Below are positions 1 through 8,916 of a stretch of DNA of 64,000 bases, in pieces. Made by a program: the position numbers and the translations under genes. Within the stretch, counting starts at the first letter, position 1. Every line of letters begins with the position of its first letter. A model generated the notes under the pieces. That model did no database searches. It was not told the origin of the DNA and saw only the letters and a program-made list of their open reading frames with translations. Source of the stretch: Opitutia bacterium (lineage in GTDB: Bacteria > Verrucomicrobiota > Verrucomicrobiia > Opitutales > Opitutaceae); the NCBI GenBank assembly GCA_016187925.1, contig JACPIS010000021.1, positions 62,001-126,000 of the forward strand. Direction: 5' to 3'.

Positions 1-2110
1 CGGCGATGATCTTGGCGGCCTCCATGACCTGCTCCTGGTAGACCATGATGCCGTAGGTCTCGCGGCAGACGTCCTCGAGGAGCTTGTGCGGGTAGGTGAC
101 GGTGCTGGGCTCCTTCTTGCCGCGGATGTAGTCGGGGATCCAGTCCATCGGGCCCGGGCGGTAGAGCGCGATGAGGGCGACGATCTCGTCGATGGAGGAA
201 AGGCCGATCTGGCGGCAGAGGTTCTGCATGCCGCCGGATTCGAGCTGGAAGACGCCGGTGGTGCGGCCGGAGTTGAGCAGGGCGTAGGTCTTCGGGTCGT
301 CGAAGCCGACGGCCTCGAGGTCGAACTTCGGGTCGGCGGTGCGGCGGACGTTGTCGACGGCGTCGGCGATGACGGTGAGCGTCTTGAGGCCGAGGAAGTC
401 CATCTTCAGCAGGCCGAGCTTGCCGACGGCGTTCATGTCGAACTGCACCGTGACGTCGCCTTCCTGCAGGGTGAGCGGCACGAACTCGTCGAGCGGCCGG
501 TCGGTGATGATGATGCCGGCGGCGTGCTTGCCGGTGTTGCGGACCATGCCCTCGAGCACGAGCGCCTGGTCGACGATCTTCTTCGCGGCGGGGTTGGCGG
601 AGATCTCGTTGCGCAGCTCGGCGGATTTCTCGATGGCGGTCTGGAGCTCGATGTTGAGCTCGTCGGGGATCATCTTGGCCAGGCGGTCGGCCTCGGCGTA
701 GGGCAGGTCGTGCACGCGCGAGACGTCGCGGATGACCATCTTGGCGCCGAGCGTGCCGTAGGTGATGATGTTGGCGACGCACTGCTCGCCGTATTTCTGG
801 CGGACATAGGCGATGACCTCGCCGCGGCGGCGCATGCAGAAGTCGATGTCGAAGTCCGGCGGCGACACGCGCTCGGGGTTGAGGAAGCGCTCGAAGAGCA
901 GCTTGAAGCGCAGCGGGTCGAGGTTGGTGATGCCGAGCAGGTAGGCGACGATGCAGCCGGCGCCGGAGCCGCGGCCCGGGCCGACGGGGATGCCGTGCTC
1001 GCGCGCCCAGTGGATGAAATCCCAGACGACGAGGAAATAGTCGACGAAGCCGGTCTTGTTGATGATCGAGAGCTCGTAGTCGAGGCGTTCGACGAGAGTC
1101 TTCGCCAGCTCACGATCCTTCGCCTGGCCGGGCTGGGCGTAGTCGACGCCGTAGCGGTGTTGGAGGCCGGCGATGCAGAGCTCCTTGAGGTAGCCGGGGC
1201 GGTCGGTCTTCACCTCGGGCGGCAGCGGGTACTTCGGGTAGCGCTCGGAGCCCTTGGGGAAGGGGATGGCGAGGTCGCACATCTCGGCCACGAGCTGGGT
1301 GTTGGTGACCGACTCGGGCACCTCGGCGAAGATCTTTTCCATCTCGCCGCGCGACTTCAGGTAGAATTGCGAGCCGCTGAAGCGCATGCGGTCCGCGTCC
1401 GCGACCTTGGAGCCGGTCTGGATGCAGAGCAGCGTGTCGTGCGGGCTGGCGTCGGTGTGGTTGACGTAGTGAACGTCGTTCGAGCAGATGACCTTCAGGC
1501 CGAACTCCTCGCCGAGTTTCAGCAGGCCGGGGATGATCTTGCGCTGTTCCGGGATGCCGTGGTCCTGGATCTCGACGAAATAATTTTCGCGGCCGAAGAT
1601 CTCCACGAAACGTCCGCAGGCCTTCCGCGCGTCCTCGAAGCGGTCGTAGAGCAGGTGCTGCGGCACGAGCGAGGCGAGGCAGCCGGTGAAGCCGATGAGA
1701 CCCTTCGCGTGCTGCGCGAGCGTGTCGAGGTCGGTGCGCGGCTTGTAATAAAAGCCCTTGAGATGCGCGTCGGAGACGAGCTTGAGGAGGTTTTGGTAAC
1801 CGGTGAGGTCGCGCGCGAGAAGGCCGAGGTGGAAGATGCTCTTGCCCTCGTCCGACCGGCCGGCGCGCTCCAGCCGCGAGCCGGCGGCGAGGTAGAGCTC
1901 GCAGCCCACGAGCGGCTTGATGCCCTTCGATTTGGCCTGGTTGTAGAACTCGATCGCCCCGTAAAGATTGCCGTGGTCGGTGAGCGCGAGGGCCTTCATG
2001 CCCAGTTCCGTGGCCCGGTCCATCAACCGGTCGATGCGGCAGGCGCCGTCGAGCAGGCTGTAGTCGCTGTGGACATGGAGATGGACGAAATTCTGGTCGG
2101 GTGCCGCCAC
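1..2110 (-). CDS. dnaE: DNA polymerase III subunit alpha (partial, C-terminus outside window)
   Basis: Catalytic subunit of the replicative polymerase. The 703 codons present start at a GTG (2108-2110) and run off the left edge, about 60% of the usual 1150-1200 residues. The N-terminus carries the PHP-domain signature ([13 protein letters not shown], residues ~10-22). Further in are GPGRGSGAG and the polymerase active-site motif PDFDIDF near residue 415, then the GKHAAG and FLGLKTL blocks typical of DnaE. The GTG start is chosen because it lies just before the conserved PHP motif and no closer ATG exists in frame. The gene is divergent from rpsU. PolC is excluded because there is no N-terminal OB/exonuclease insertion. 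The finger and C-terminal OB regions are outside the window. Confidence 0.96.
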   Translation of the reverse strand, partial: MAAPDQNFVHLHVHSDYSLLDGACRIDRLMDRATELGMKALALTDHGNLYGAIEFYNQAKSKGIKPLVGCELYLAAGSRLERAGRSDEGKSIFHLGLLARDLTGYQNLLKLVSDAHLKGFYYKPRTDLDTLAQHAKGLIGFTGCLASLVPQHLLYDRFEDARKACGRFVEIFGRENYFVEIQDHGIPEQRKIIPGLLKLGEEFGLKVICSNDVHYVNHTDASPHDTLLCIQTGSKVADADRMRFSGSQFYLKSRGEMEKIFAEVPESVTNTQLVAEMCDLAIPFPKGSERYPKYPLPPEVKTDRPGYLKELCIAGLQHRYGVDYAQPGQAKDRELAKTLVERLDYELSIINKTGFVDYFLVVWDFIHWAREHGIPVGPGRGSGAGCIVAYLLGITNLDPLRFKLLFERFLNPERVSPPDFDIDFCMRRRGEVIAYVRQKYGEQCVANIITYGTLGAKMVIRDVSRVHDLPYAEADRLAKMIPDELNIELQTAIEKSAELRNEISANPAAKKIVDQALVLEGMVRNTGKHAAGIIITDRPLDEFVPLTLQEGDVTVQFDMNAVGKLGLLKMDFLGLKTLTVIADAVDNVRRTADPKFDLEAVGFDDPKTYALLNSGRTTGVFQLESGGMQNLCRQIGLSSIDEIVALIALYRPGPMDWIPDYIRGKKEPSTVTYPHKLLEDVCRETYGIMVYQEQVMEAAKIIA

Positions 2111-2315
2111 GGTTTTTGATGGGAATCCCCGCCGCTGCCGCCCGCAAGCGCGAAAGCGGAAAGTTATTAACGGCGCGGCTTTACGCAGCCCCGCGGGCCC
2201 GGCCGGAAAGGGTCGGCGCGCACCCGGAAATGCCCCCGGAAAAATTGCTGTTGACGGTGGGCCGCGCGGCTGGCTCTTTGTGAACTTTTCGACCGCCAAA
2301 CCAATCCACTTTCCT

Positions 2316-2513
2316 ATGTCTATCGAGATCAAGATGCGCAAAAACGAGCCGATCGATCGTGCGCTGCGCCGCATGAAGAAGAAGCTCGACCGTGAGAACA
2401 TCATCAAGGACGTGCGCGCCAAGCGCTACTACGAGAAGCCCTGCGAGAAGCGCCGCCGCAAGGACAAGGTCGCGGCTTTCACCGCGATGCTCCGCGCCCG
2501 CTACGCCAACTAA
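2316..2513 (+). CDS. rpsU: 30S ribosomal protein S21
   Basis: Small basic ribosomal protein of 65 residues, the normal length for bS21. It contains the family core: paired acidic/basic N-terminus ([20 protein letters not shown]) and the [13 protein letters not shown] block. The ATG at 2316 is preferred over an upstream in-frame start at 2280 because family members begin with this short segment. It stands alone between divergent dnaE and the next gene and is followed by a strong intrinsic terminator, so it is probably monocistronic. Confidence 0.96.
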   Translation: MSIEIKMRKNEPIDRALRRMKKKLDRENIIKDVRAKRYYEKPCEKRRRKDKVAAFTAMLRARYAN

Positions 2514-2533
2514 AGCGTCTGCGTTCCCTTTCG

Positions 2534-2570
2534 ACCGGCGACGTGCCTAGTGCGCGTCGCCGGTTTTCTT
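2534..2570 (+). terminator. Rho-independent terminator of rpsU
   Basis: Ten-base inverted repeat (ACCGGCGACG at 2534-2543, CGTCGCCGGT at 2555-2564) with an 11-base loop, followed directly by a TTTTCTTTT run. It begins 20 bases after the rpsU stop codon. Confidence 0.9.
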
Positions 2571-2657
2571 TTGCCCGGATGCGAACCCGCTGCGGCGGAG
2601 GCGCCCGCCCCCCGGCTTGATTTGGCGTCGTTCTCCTGTCCTAGTGGCGAGTACCCC

Positions 2658-3611
2658 ATGAAGCCCATTCTCGCGCTCTCGACCTGCTGGTGCTCGGGCC
2701 GCCATCAGGACGGCTACGAGATGCTGCAGGAGATCGCCGGTCTCGGCTTCGAGTGGGTGGAGCTCAGCCACGGCATCCGGATCACGCTTGTGCCGGGCGT
2801 CATGCGCGCGGTGGAGGAGGGCGTCGTCAAGGTCGCCTCCTGCCACAACTTCTGCCCGCTGCCCACCGGCATCCAGCACGCCGCGCCCAATCTCTACATG
2901 CCCACCGCGACCGACCGCCGCGAGCGCGAGCAATGGCTCCGGCACAGCAAGCGCTCGGTCGATTTCGCCCACCAGGTTGGCGCCACGCGCCTCGTCATGC
3001 ACCTCGGCTGCGTGGAATTTTTCTGGTTCAACCCGGTCCGCAAGGTCGAGCGCTACCTCGAAGCGCGCCCCGGCGCGGACCTGTCCAACGATTCCGCCTA
3101 CCAGCAGATCCTCGCCCGCGCCTTGGAGAAAGTCCGCGCGCGCAAGACGGTCTACTGGGAAAACATGCGCGCCGGCCTCGCCGAGCTGCTGCCCTACGCC
3201 GCACAAAAGGGTGTGAAGCTGGGCCTGGAGAATCGCGAGAAATTCGAGGAGCTGCCGCTCGACGCGGACTTCGCGGAGTTTTTGCCGGGCTTCCCGCCCG
3301 ACGCCCCGGTCGGTTACTGGCACGATACCGGCCACGCGCACATCAAGGAGAGCATGGGCCTGCTCCAGCACCGCCAGCACCTCGCGCAGAACGCGCCGCG
3401 CGCCCTCGGCTTCCACCTGCATGACGTCAGTGCCGAAGGCCACGACCACCAGCCGGTGGGCTCGGGCAAGATCGATTTCAACATGGTCAGCGAATTCTGG
3501 CGCCCCGAGCACGAGCTCGTGCTCGAGTTCAGCCCGCGTCTGACCGTCGAGGACGTGCTCACGTCCAAGCAGCGCGTCGAGGCGCTGATCGCGCAGCGTT
3601 TCGGCGCCTGA
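2658..3611 (+). CDS. Sugar phosphate isomerase/epimerase-like TIM-barrel protein
   Basis: A 317-residue protein with the layout of the xylose isomerase-like / AP endonuclease 2 TIM-barrel superfamily: an early EIAGLGFEWVELSHG strand, a metal-ligand-like VMHLGCVEFF, GLENREKFEELP, the YWHDTGHAH histidine/aspartate motif and a terminal HLHDVSAEGHDHQPVGSGKID block. These glutamates, histidines and aspartates are the usual divalent-metal ligands, so an isomerase or epimerase acting on a sugar or cyclitol is likely. The substrate cannot be read from sequence. The ATG at 2658 follows a GGCGAG-like ribosome site and begins at the first conserved strand. It is not obviously in an operon. Confidence 0.75.
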   Translation: MKPILALSTCWCSGRHQDGYEMLQEIAGLGFEWVELSHGIRITLVPGVMRAVEEGVVKVASCHNFCPLPTGIQHAAPNLYMPTATDRREREQWLRHSKRSVDFAHQVGATRLVMHLGCVEFFWFNPVRKVERYLEARPGADLSNDSAYQQILARALEKVRARKTVYWENMRAGLAELLPYAAQKGVKLGLENREKFEELPLDADFAEFLPGFPPDAPVGYWHDTGHAHIKESMGLLQHRQHLAQNAPRALGFHLHDVSAEGHDHQPVGSGKIDFNMVSEFWRPEHELVLEFSPRLTVEDVLTSKQRVEALIAQRFGA

Positions 3612-3632
3612 CCGAGGCCGGGGTTGGCCAAC

Positions 3633-3656
3633 TGTAGCGGCGCTCTATGAGCGCCG
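3633..3656. repeat. Short palindrome (dispersed TGTAGCGGCGCTC type)
   Basis: Perfect 8-base arms CGGCGCTC (3638-3645) and GAGCGCCG (3649-3656) around a TAT loop, preceded by TGTAG. It lies 21 bases after the isomerase-like stop codon and lacks a T-run, so it looks more like a repeat unit than a canonical terminator. The TGTAG lead-in resembles the ends of other elements in this window. Confidence 0.55.
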
Positions 3657-3727
3657 TTGGGTTTCAGGCGCGGGCTTGCGCTTCCGGACGGAGCGGCTAG
3701 GCAAGACGGCACGGGCCGCCACCACCC

Positions 3728-4870
3728 ATGAAAACCCTCCGGCTGTATTATGCGACGAATCGCAACCACGTGGGCTCCGACCGTTGGAAGCCCTCCGCCT
3801 ACGGCACCAAGTTCAGCGACGATGGCCCGGAAAACCTCCGCTTCGGCCGGCTCGATGTCGACATCGACCCCGCGCTGCTGGCCAAACAGATGGCGGCCGA
3901 TTCCGGTTTCGGCCCGGGCCGGGGCAACGGCCTCGCCGAGGCGCTGGCCCCGCGCGTGCGCACGGCGCGCATCGCGCCTTTCCGCGAAGCGCTCGATGCC
4001 GCCAAGCCCGACACCGTGCAGGCGGCGGCGAAGCTCGGCTCGCAGGCCATGTTCGCCGAGTTGCAGGACGCCATGAAGGCCAGCAGCGACGTGCTCGTCT
4101 ACATCCACGGTTTCAACGTCAGCTGGGCCGACGCCGTCGCCTCGGCCCTCGCGCTGCAGGAAAGCCTGAACCAGCCCGACGAGAGCAAGCCTGCGCAAAG
4201 CGTGCTCGTCGTGCTCTTCACCTGGCCCTCGGACGGACAGGCGCTGCCCTACGTCTCCTACAAGTCCGACCGCACCGAGGCCCGCGCGTCCGGCGCCGCC
4301 GTCGGCCGCGCGCTGCTCAAGACGCGCGACTTCCTGCTCAAAGTGCGCACGCTCGACGCGCGCGGCCGCGACGTCGCCTGCGGCCAGGAGCTGCACCTGC
4401 TCTGCCACTCCATGGGCAACTACGTCATGCAGTGCGCGCTCGAACGCATGGCGGACTTCACGCCCGGTTCCACGTTCCCGCGCATGTTCGAGCACATCTT
4501 CCTCTGCGCGCCCGACGTCGACGACACCGTGCTCGAGCCCGGCCAGCCGCTCGGTTCATTGCACGAGCTGGCCCAGCAGGTCACCGTCTACTACAACCGC
4601 GGCGACGTCGCCATGTACGTGTCGGACTACACCAAGGGCAACCCTGAGCGCCTCGGCCACAACGGCGCCGCCCGGCCCGCGCTCCTGCACAACAAGGTGA
4701 ACCAGGTCGACTGTTCGCCCATCGTCACCGGCCTCGTCGAGCACAGCTATTACCAGGACGGCCGAGTGAACCAGGACATCCGCTTCAGCATCGCCAGCCA
4801 GCCGTTCGACTCCGTCCTCCGCTACCGCACCCGCCACCCCGATCTGCCCAACGTGTGGACGATGAAGTGA
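3728..4870 (+). CDS. Alpha/beta hydrolase of the DUF900 type
   Basis: A 380-residue protein matching the DUF900 esterase/lipase-like layout: an N-terminal LYYATNRN block, VLVYIHGFNVSW (oxyanion strand), FTWPSDG, and a nucleophile elbow LLCHSMGNYV with the serine at about residue 228. Later come a CAPDVDDTV strand and a histidine-containing C-terminus (LVEHSYY). There is no signal peptide, so it is probably cytoplasmic. The substrate is unknown. It converges on mutY with only 8 bases between the stop codons and no terminator hairpin in the gap. Confidence 0.8.
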   Translation: MKTLRLYYATNRNHVGSDRWKPSAYGTKFSDDGPENLRFGRLDVDIDPALLAKQMAADSGFGPGRGNGLAEALAPRVRTARIAPFREALDAAKPDTVQAAAKLGSQAMFAELQDAMKASSDVLVYIHGFNVSWADAVASALALQESLNQPDESKPAQSVLVVLFTWPSDGQALPYVSYKSDRTEARASGAAVGRALLKTRDFLLKVRTLDARGRDVACGQELHLLCHSMGNYVMQCALERMADFTPGSTFPRMFEHIFLCAPDVDDTVLEPGQPLGSLHELAQQVTVYYNRGDVAMYVSDYTKGNPERLGHNGAARPALLHNKVNQVDCSPIVTGLVEHSYYQDGRVNQDIRFSIASQPFDSVLRYRTRHPDLPNVWTMK

Positions 4871-4878
4871 GGGGAGAG

Positions 4879-5922
4879 TCAGCCCTTCGACTCCAGCAGT
4901 TCCCGAATCCACCGTCGGTGCGGGCCGGAGAGGGTGACGTGCTCCAGTTCGCTGAGCGGTACCCATTCGAGTGACGCGTCCTCGGCGATGCGGGCCTTGA
5001 GTGCGCGCGTAAGCTTCACGGCGTAGATCGTCTCCGTGATCGCGTAGCGCGTGATGGTGCGGCGCTTCGTGGCGAGCAGGGTTTTAGGGCTCGGCTTGGC
5101 GCCGAGGTCGGACAACTCCGGCAGCTCGTGCAGGCCGGCGAGGCGCCTGGCCTGGGCGTGGCCGCGGCGGAGCAGGAGCTTGCCGTCTTGCACGCACCAG
5201 GCGCGGGCGACGGATTTTTGTTCGATCTGCTTCGGCTGCAGGCACGGGAATTTTTCCGGCGTGCCGCCCTGCCGCGCGACGCAGAACGACGCGACCGGAC
5301 ACGCGGCGCAGTTGGGCTTCTGGCGCAGGCAGACGGTGGCGCCGAGTTCCATCATCGCCTGGTTGTGCGTGCCCGGATGCGAGCCTTGGATGAGCGCGCC
5401 GGCGAGCGGCGTGAAATGCTTCGCGGCCTCGGAGCCGTTGCGGAACGTTTTCCCTTCGCCGGTCAGGCGGGCGAGGATGCGCACGACATTGCCGTCGACG
5501 CACGCCGCGGGTTCGTCGAAGGCGATGCTCGTGATGGCGGCGGCGGTGTAGGGTCCGATGCCGGGCAGCTCGCGCCACTCGGCGGGCGTGCGCGGCGGGG
5601 CCGGGCGGGCGGCGACGACTTGCGCGAGCCGGTGGAGGTTGCGGGCGCGCGAGTAGTAGCCGAGGCCCTCCCAGAGTTTCATGACCTTCGTCTCGGGGGC
5701 GGCGGCGAGCGCGGCGAAGTCCGGCAACTCGCGCAGCCAGCGGTCGAAGTAGGGCAGTACCGTGACGACCTGCGTCTGCTGCAGCATGAACTCGCTGACG
5801 ACCGTCTTGTAGAGCGACGGCGCCTCGCGCCACGGCAGCCGGCGCTGCGCCGTGCGATACCAGCCGTGCAGGGCGGCCTGGAAGGCGGGGCGGCGGGAAA
5901 TAGGCTGGGGAAGATTGACCAC
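4879..5922 (-). CDS. mutY: A/G-specific adenine DNA glycosylase
   Basis: Base-excision repair enzyme that removes adenine mispaired with 8-oxoguanine. The 347 residues include the catalytic glutamate segment (VSEFMLQQTQV), the helix-hairpin-helix LPGIGPYTA followed by the catalytic aspartate in VDGNVVRIL, and four cysteines spaced C-x6-C-x2-C-x5-C for the 4Fe-4S cluster. A C-terminal NUDIX-like domain that recognises 8-oxoG follows. The start is a GTG at 5922. The long intergenic stretch upstream (to 6259) is full of hairpins and separates mutY from divergent rnhC. Confidence 0.95.
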   Translation of the reverse strand: MVNLPQPISRRPAFQAALHGWYRTAQRRLPWREAPSLYKTVVSEFMLQQTQVVTVLPYFDRWLRELPDFAALAAAPETKVMKLWEGLGYYSRARNLHRLAQVVAARPAPPRTPAEWRELPGIGPYTAAAITSIAFDEPAACVDGNVVRILARLTGEGKTFRNGSEAAKHFTPLAGALIQGSHPGTHNQAMMELGATVCLRQKPNCAACPVASFCVARQGGTPEKFPCLQPKQIEQKSVARAWCVQDGKLLLRRGHAQARRLAGLHELPELSDLGAKPSPKTLLATKRRTITRYAITETIYAVKLTRALKARIAEDASLEWVPLSELEHVTLSGPHRRWIRELLESKG

Positions 5923-6259
5923 GAGCAGACGTCAGCCTTCGCCAAAGGTAACGGCTGACAAGCCCCGAGACACAAAAATGAGCAGCAGGCTGGGAAACCG
6001 CTAATGGGATTCATCAAGGATGAATCCTTTGAAGTGCGTGGTGACTAATCGTCATCACGATTGACTTGGGGCCGGCTAATCGCCGGCGCTTTGAAGCCTG
6101 CGATTAGCCGGCCCGATATCTTGGGCGAAGGCGATAAGCCGGAGCGGCGACTTAAAGTTTCGTCTTTGGCGAAACGAATTAGTGGTTCCAAAGCCTGGGT
6201 TCTGGAGAAGCGGATACTTTTTGGTGTGTTTTTGCGCCTTTTTGTGGCCATCTACCGGC
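5923..6259. other. Divergent mutY/rnhC intergenic region with four hairpins
   Basis: 337 bases without a credible gene. It must hold the promoters of both mutY and rnhC. It contains four inverted repeats: GGATTCATC/GATGAATCC (6007-6027), GTGGTGAC/GTCATCAC with one G-U-type mismatch (6038-6058), a 15-base-arm palindrome (6069-6083 with 6100-6114), and GTTTCG/CGAAAC (6157-6175). No individual promoter could be assigned with confidence. Confidence 0.6.
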
Positions 6260-7267
6260 ATGGCCAAAAAGCCGGACCCAGACTCCGACGAACCCAAGAA
6301 GCTGACGACCTACACGATCAAGCTCGACGACGCGCAGATGCAGAAGCTGCAGGCGGCGTGCGCGGCGAAGTATTGGGAGGAGGTCGAGGTGCCGTATGCG
6401 CGGTTCGCGTTCAAGGGCCCGAAGGTCAACGTCACCGCCTACACGAGCGGCAAGGTCGTCGTCGCCGGCAAGGAGACGGAGGATTTCGTGCAGAACGTCA
6501 TCGAGGCCGCCGTCACCGGCGAGGCCAAGCTCGGCTACGACGAGGTGCACCACCCGGAGTGGTTCGAGCCGCACGCGGGGCTCGACGAGAGCGGCAAGGG
6601 CGACCTCTTCGGCCCGGTGGTGACGGCGACCGTCGTGGCGGACAAGCCTGCGATCGACGCCTGGCTCACGGCCGGCGTGCGCGACAGCAAGACGATCGTC
6701 GACGCGCAGATCCTCAAGCTCGACGAGCTCATCCGCGCGACGCCCGGCGCCGTGGCCGAGACGTGCTATTGCGGCATGGCGAAATACAACGAGCTCATGC
6801 TCAAGCCGCGCGCCAACCTCAACCGCCTGCTCGCGTGGCAGCACGCCATCGCGCTGGAAAAGGCGCTGCAGAAAAAGTGGGTGCCGCGCGGCCTGCTCGA
6901 CCAGTTCACCAAGGAGCCGCTCGTGCAGCAGGAGCTCGTGCGCCGCGGCGTGGCGAAGTTCCGGCTCGACATGCGCACGAAGGCGGAGTCCGACCCGGTG
7001 GTCGCCGCGGCGTCCATCGTCGCGCGCGCCGAATACGTGCGCCTCATGCACGAGCTCTCGCGCGAGTTCGGCGACAAGCTGCAGAAGGGCGCCGGCGCGT
7101 CGGCCAAGGCGCAGGCGGCGCACCTCGTGGAAAAATTCGGCGCCCGCGCGCTCGGCCGTTTCGCCAAGCTGCATTTCCGCACGGCCTACGAGGTCGTCGC
7201 CGCGGCGGGCAAGCTCGACGAGCTGCCGCTGCCCGTCCCGCGCGAGAAGACCGAGTGGAAGCACTGA
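6260..7267 (+). CDS. rnhC: Ribonuclease HIII
   Basis: Cleaves RNA in RNA-DNA hybrids. 335 residues, with an N-terminal TBP-like substrate-binding domain (TTYTIKLDDAQMQKLQ through the KGPKVNVTAYTSGKVVVAG block) that separates RNase HIII from HII. The type 2 catalytic domain follows: GLDESGKGDLFGP near residue 107, DSKTI, and the late ESDPVVAAASIVARA motif. The ATG at 6260 gives the usual N-terminus; upstream in-frame starts would add a spurious hydrophobic leader. rnhB lies about 0.8 kb downstream. Confidence 0.94.
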   Translation: MAKKPDPDSDEPKKLTTYTIKLDDAQMQKLQAACAAKYWEEVEVPYARFAFKGPKVNVTAYTSGKVVVAGKETEDFVQNVIEAAVTGEAKLGYDEVHHPEWFEPHAGLDESGKGDLFGPVVTATVVADKPAIDAWLTAGVRDSKTIVDAQILKLDELIRATPGAVAETCYCGMAKYNELMLKPRANLNRLLAWQHAIALEKALQKKWVPRGLLDQFTKEPLVQQELVRRGVAKFRLDMRTKAESDPVVAAASIVARAEYVRLMHELSREFGDKLQKGAGASAKAQAAHLVEKFGARALGRFAKLHFRTAYEVVAAAGKLDELPLPVPREKTEWKH

Positions 7268-7286
7268 GCGCGCGGGATGCTTCGCT

Positions 7287-7394
7287 GGAGGGCGGGGTCG
7301 CCGACCTTCGCCAAGGCTTCGGAGCGCAGGTCTGACCTCGCCGGCGTGTGTGGATGATGCGAGTTCTCGGCGGGTCGGCGACCCCGCCCTACAC
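7287..7394. repeat. Dispersed palindromic element (GGCGGGGTCGCCGACC type)
   Basis: Outer inverted repeats GGCGGGGTCGCCGACC (7291-7306) and GGTCGGCGACCCCGCC (7374-7389) bracket about 67 bases. The right end continues into CCTACAC. The same arm occurs at 61391-61412. It fills the space between convergent rnhC and the 7470-7949 gene. Confidence 0.75.
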
Positions 7395-7469
7395 CCGGCG
7401 GCATCGGCCGCGCGGCATTCCGCGCGGTGTTTCGTATTCGAGGGCAGGCGGCCGGCCGAGGCCGCACAC

Positions 7470-7949
7470 TCAGCGGCGGTCCCGCTTCGCGGCCGCGAGC
7501 TGCCGGATGTAGCGGGTGAACTCCTCGTCTTCGCCCTCGAGCAGCGAGGGCAGGGTCTCGCGGAACTCCGCGCGGCACACCCACTCGCGCATGTAGTCTT
7601 CCCACGACTGCCACATGCGGCGGGTGTGCTTGTCCATATGCTCCTCGTAGACGAGCAGGTAGGCGCGCTCGAAGAGCGAGACGAGGATGCCGAAGATCGC
7701 CAGCCGGCGCTCCTGCTGCTCTTCGGTCAGCTGCTGCGGGCTGACTTCGCGGCGGAGCAGGTGCAGGTCGGCGTTGTCGAGCACCAGCTTGAGGAACTCG
7801 CGGTATTCGTCCGACAGCCGCTGGAAGATTTCCTCCTCCTCGTTGCGCCGCTCCTTCCGCTGTTCGAGCATGTAGGTCACGATCGCGAGCGGCAGGCCCA
7901 CGACCGTGACGACATAGCTGAGCAGTTCCATCTGTTCGAGCAGCCTCAT
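7470..7949 (-). CDS. Small membrane-anchored protein of unknown function
   Basis: 159 residues. One membrane segment near the N-terminus (about residues 9-27, LLSYVVTVVGLPLAIVTYML) is followed by a charged, helical cytoplasmic-type domain rich in E, R and Q (QRKERRNEEEEIFQRL, later RAYLLVYEEHMD and WEDYMREWVCR). I do not recognise a family with catalytic motifs. The layout is that of small membrane-tethered helical proteins. It is transcribed towards the convergent rnhC, with the palindromic element between them. Confidence 0.7.
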   Translation of the reverse strand: MRLLEQMELLSYVVTVVGLPLAIVTYMLEQRKERRNEEEEIFQRLSDEYREFLKLVLDNADLHLLRREVSPQQLTEEQQERRLAIFGILVSLFERAYLLVYEEHMDKHTRRMWQSWEDYMREWVCRAEFRETLPSLLEGEDEEFTRYIRQLAAAKRDRR

Positions 7950-8085
7950 GGCAAGCCCAACCTAATCCCGGTTTGCCCAAAAGACTAGCGGCGGGTCGCG
8001 CCTGTTCCCCGGAAGGGCGCCGGCCGGAGGCGTTTCCTTGCGGCTGCGCTTGCGTGGCGGCGGGGGCGGCCCCTACAAAACCGGC

Positions 8086-8850
8086 ATGCCCGTGAAACGC
8101 CGCCAACTCCGCGGATTCGACCTCAAGCAGATCTACGGCCTCGAAGGCCTGATCGGCGTGGACGAGGCCGGGCGCGGCGCGCTGGCCGGGCCGGTGGTGG
8201 CGGCGGCGGTGCTGGTGTCGCCGGTTTTCCTGGAGGGCCGCTGGGCGGTGTCCAAATCCGGCCGGGTGAACGATTCCAAGCAGCTCGCGGCCGCCGAGCG
8301 CGAGGAGCTCTGGCACGAGTTCGAGGGACTGGTCGCGCAGGGCCAGATCCACGCCAACTACGGCGTGTCGACCGTGGCCGAGATCGAGGCGTTCAACATC
8401 CTCGGCGCGACGAAGCTCGCCATGCGCCGCGCGCTCGAGGGCATTTATCCACCGACGGCGTTCGAGCGGAAGGAGGAGCCGGACCTTTTTGCCAGCGAGC
8501 GGGAGCGGGTGGCGTTCCAGCCGACCGTGTCGTGCAAGATCCTCATCGACGGTCTGCCGCTCCGGCATTTCCCGTATCCGCACCAGGGCGTGGTCAGCGG
8601 CGACGCGCGTTCGCTCTGCGTGGCGATGGCGTCGATCATCGCCAAGGTCACGCGCGACCGGATGATGGACGAGCTCGACAAGGTGCATCCCGGCTACGGC
8701 TTCGCCCAGCACAAGGGCTACGGCACCGAGGAGCACCGCGACGCCGTGCTGAAGATCGGCCGCAGCACCGCGCACCGCGACAGCTTTCTCCGCAAGCTCT
8801 TCGCCCAGCCGCGCGACCTCGAGGGGCAGATGACGTTCTTCGGCGAGTAA
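8086..8850 (+). CDS. rnhB: Ribonuclease HII
   Basis: Cleaves 5' of ribonucleotides embedded in DNA. 254 residues with the signature IGVDEAGRGALAGPVVAAAV near residues 20-39, NDSKQL, an ILIDGLPL strand carrying the third acidic residue, and a terminal HPGYGFAQHKGYGT block typical of RNase HII. It lacks the N-terminal TBP-like domain of RNase HIII. The ATG at 8086 matches the family start; an upstream in-frame codon at 8038 would translate a low-complexity glycine run. Confidence 0.95.
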   Translation: MPVKRRQLRGFDLKQIYGLEGLIGVDEAGRGALAGPVVAAAVLVSPVFLEGRWAVSKSGRVNDSKQLAAAEREELWHEFEGLVAQGQIHANYGVSTVAEIEAFNILGATKLAMRRALEGIYPPTAFERKEEPDLFASERERVAFQPTVSCKILIDGLPLRHFPYPHQGVVSGDARSLCVAMASIIAKVTRDRMMDELDKVHPGYGFAQHKGYGTEEHRDAVLKIGRSTAHRDSFLRKLFAQPRDLEGQMTFFGE

Positions 8851-8916
8851 GGCGCGCGCGGGTGAAATTTCAGGCTGTAGCGCCGTGCGTCTTGTGCTTT
8901 AGCCTGTTTCCTTCCG

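Noticed and set aside
86-2119. 677-residue open frame on the plus strand
   Set aside because: It is the antisense shadow of dnaE in GC-rich sequence, rich in D, V, E, A and L repeats with no domain.
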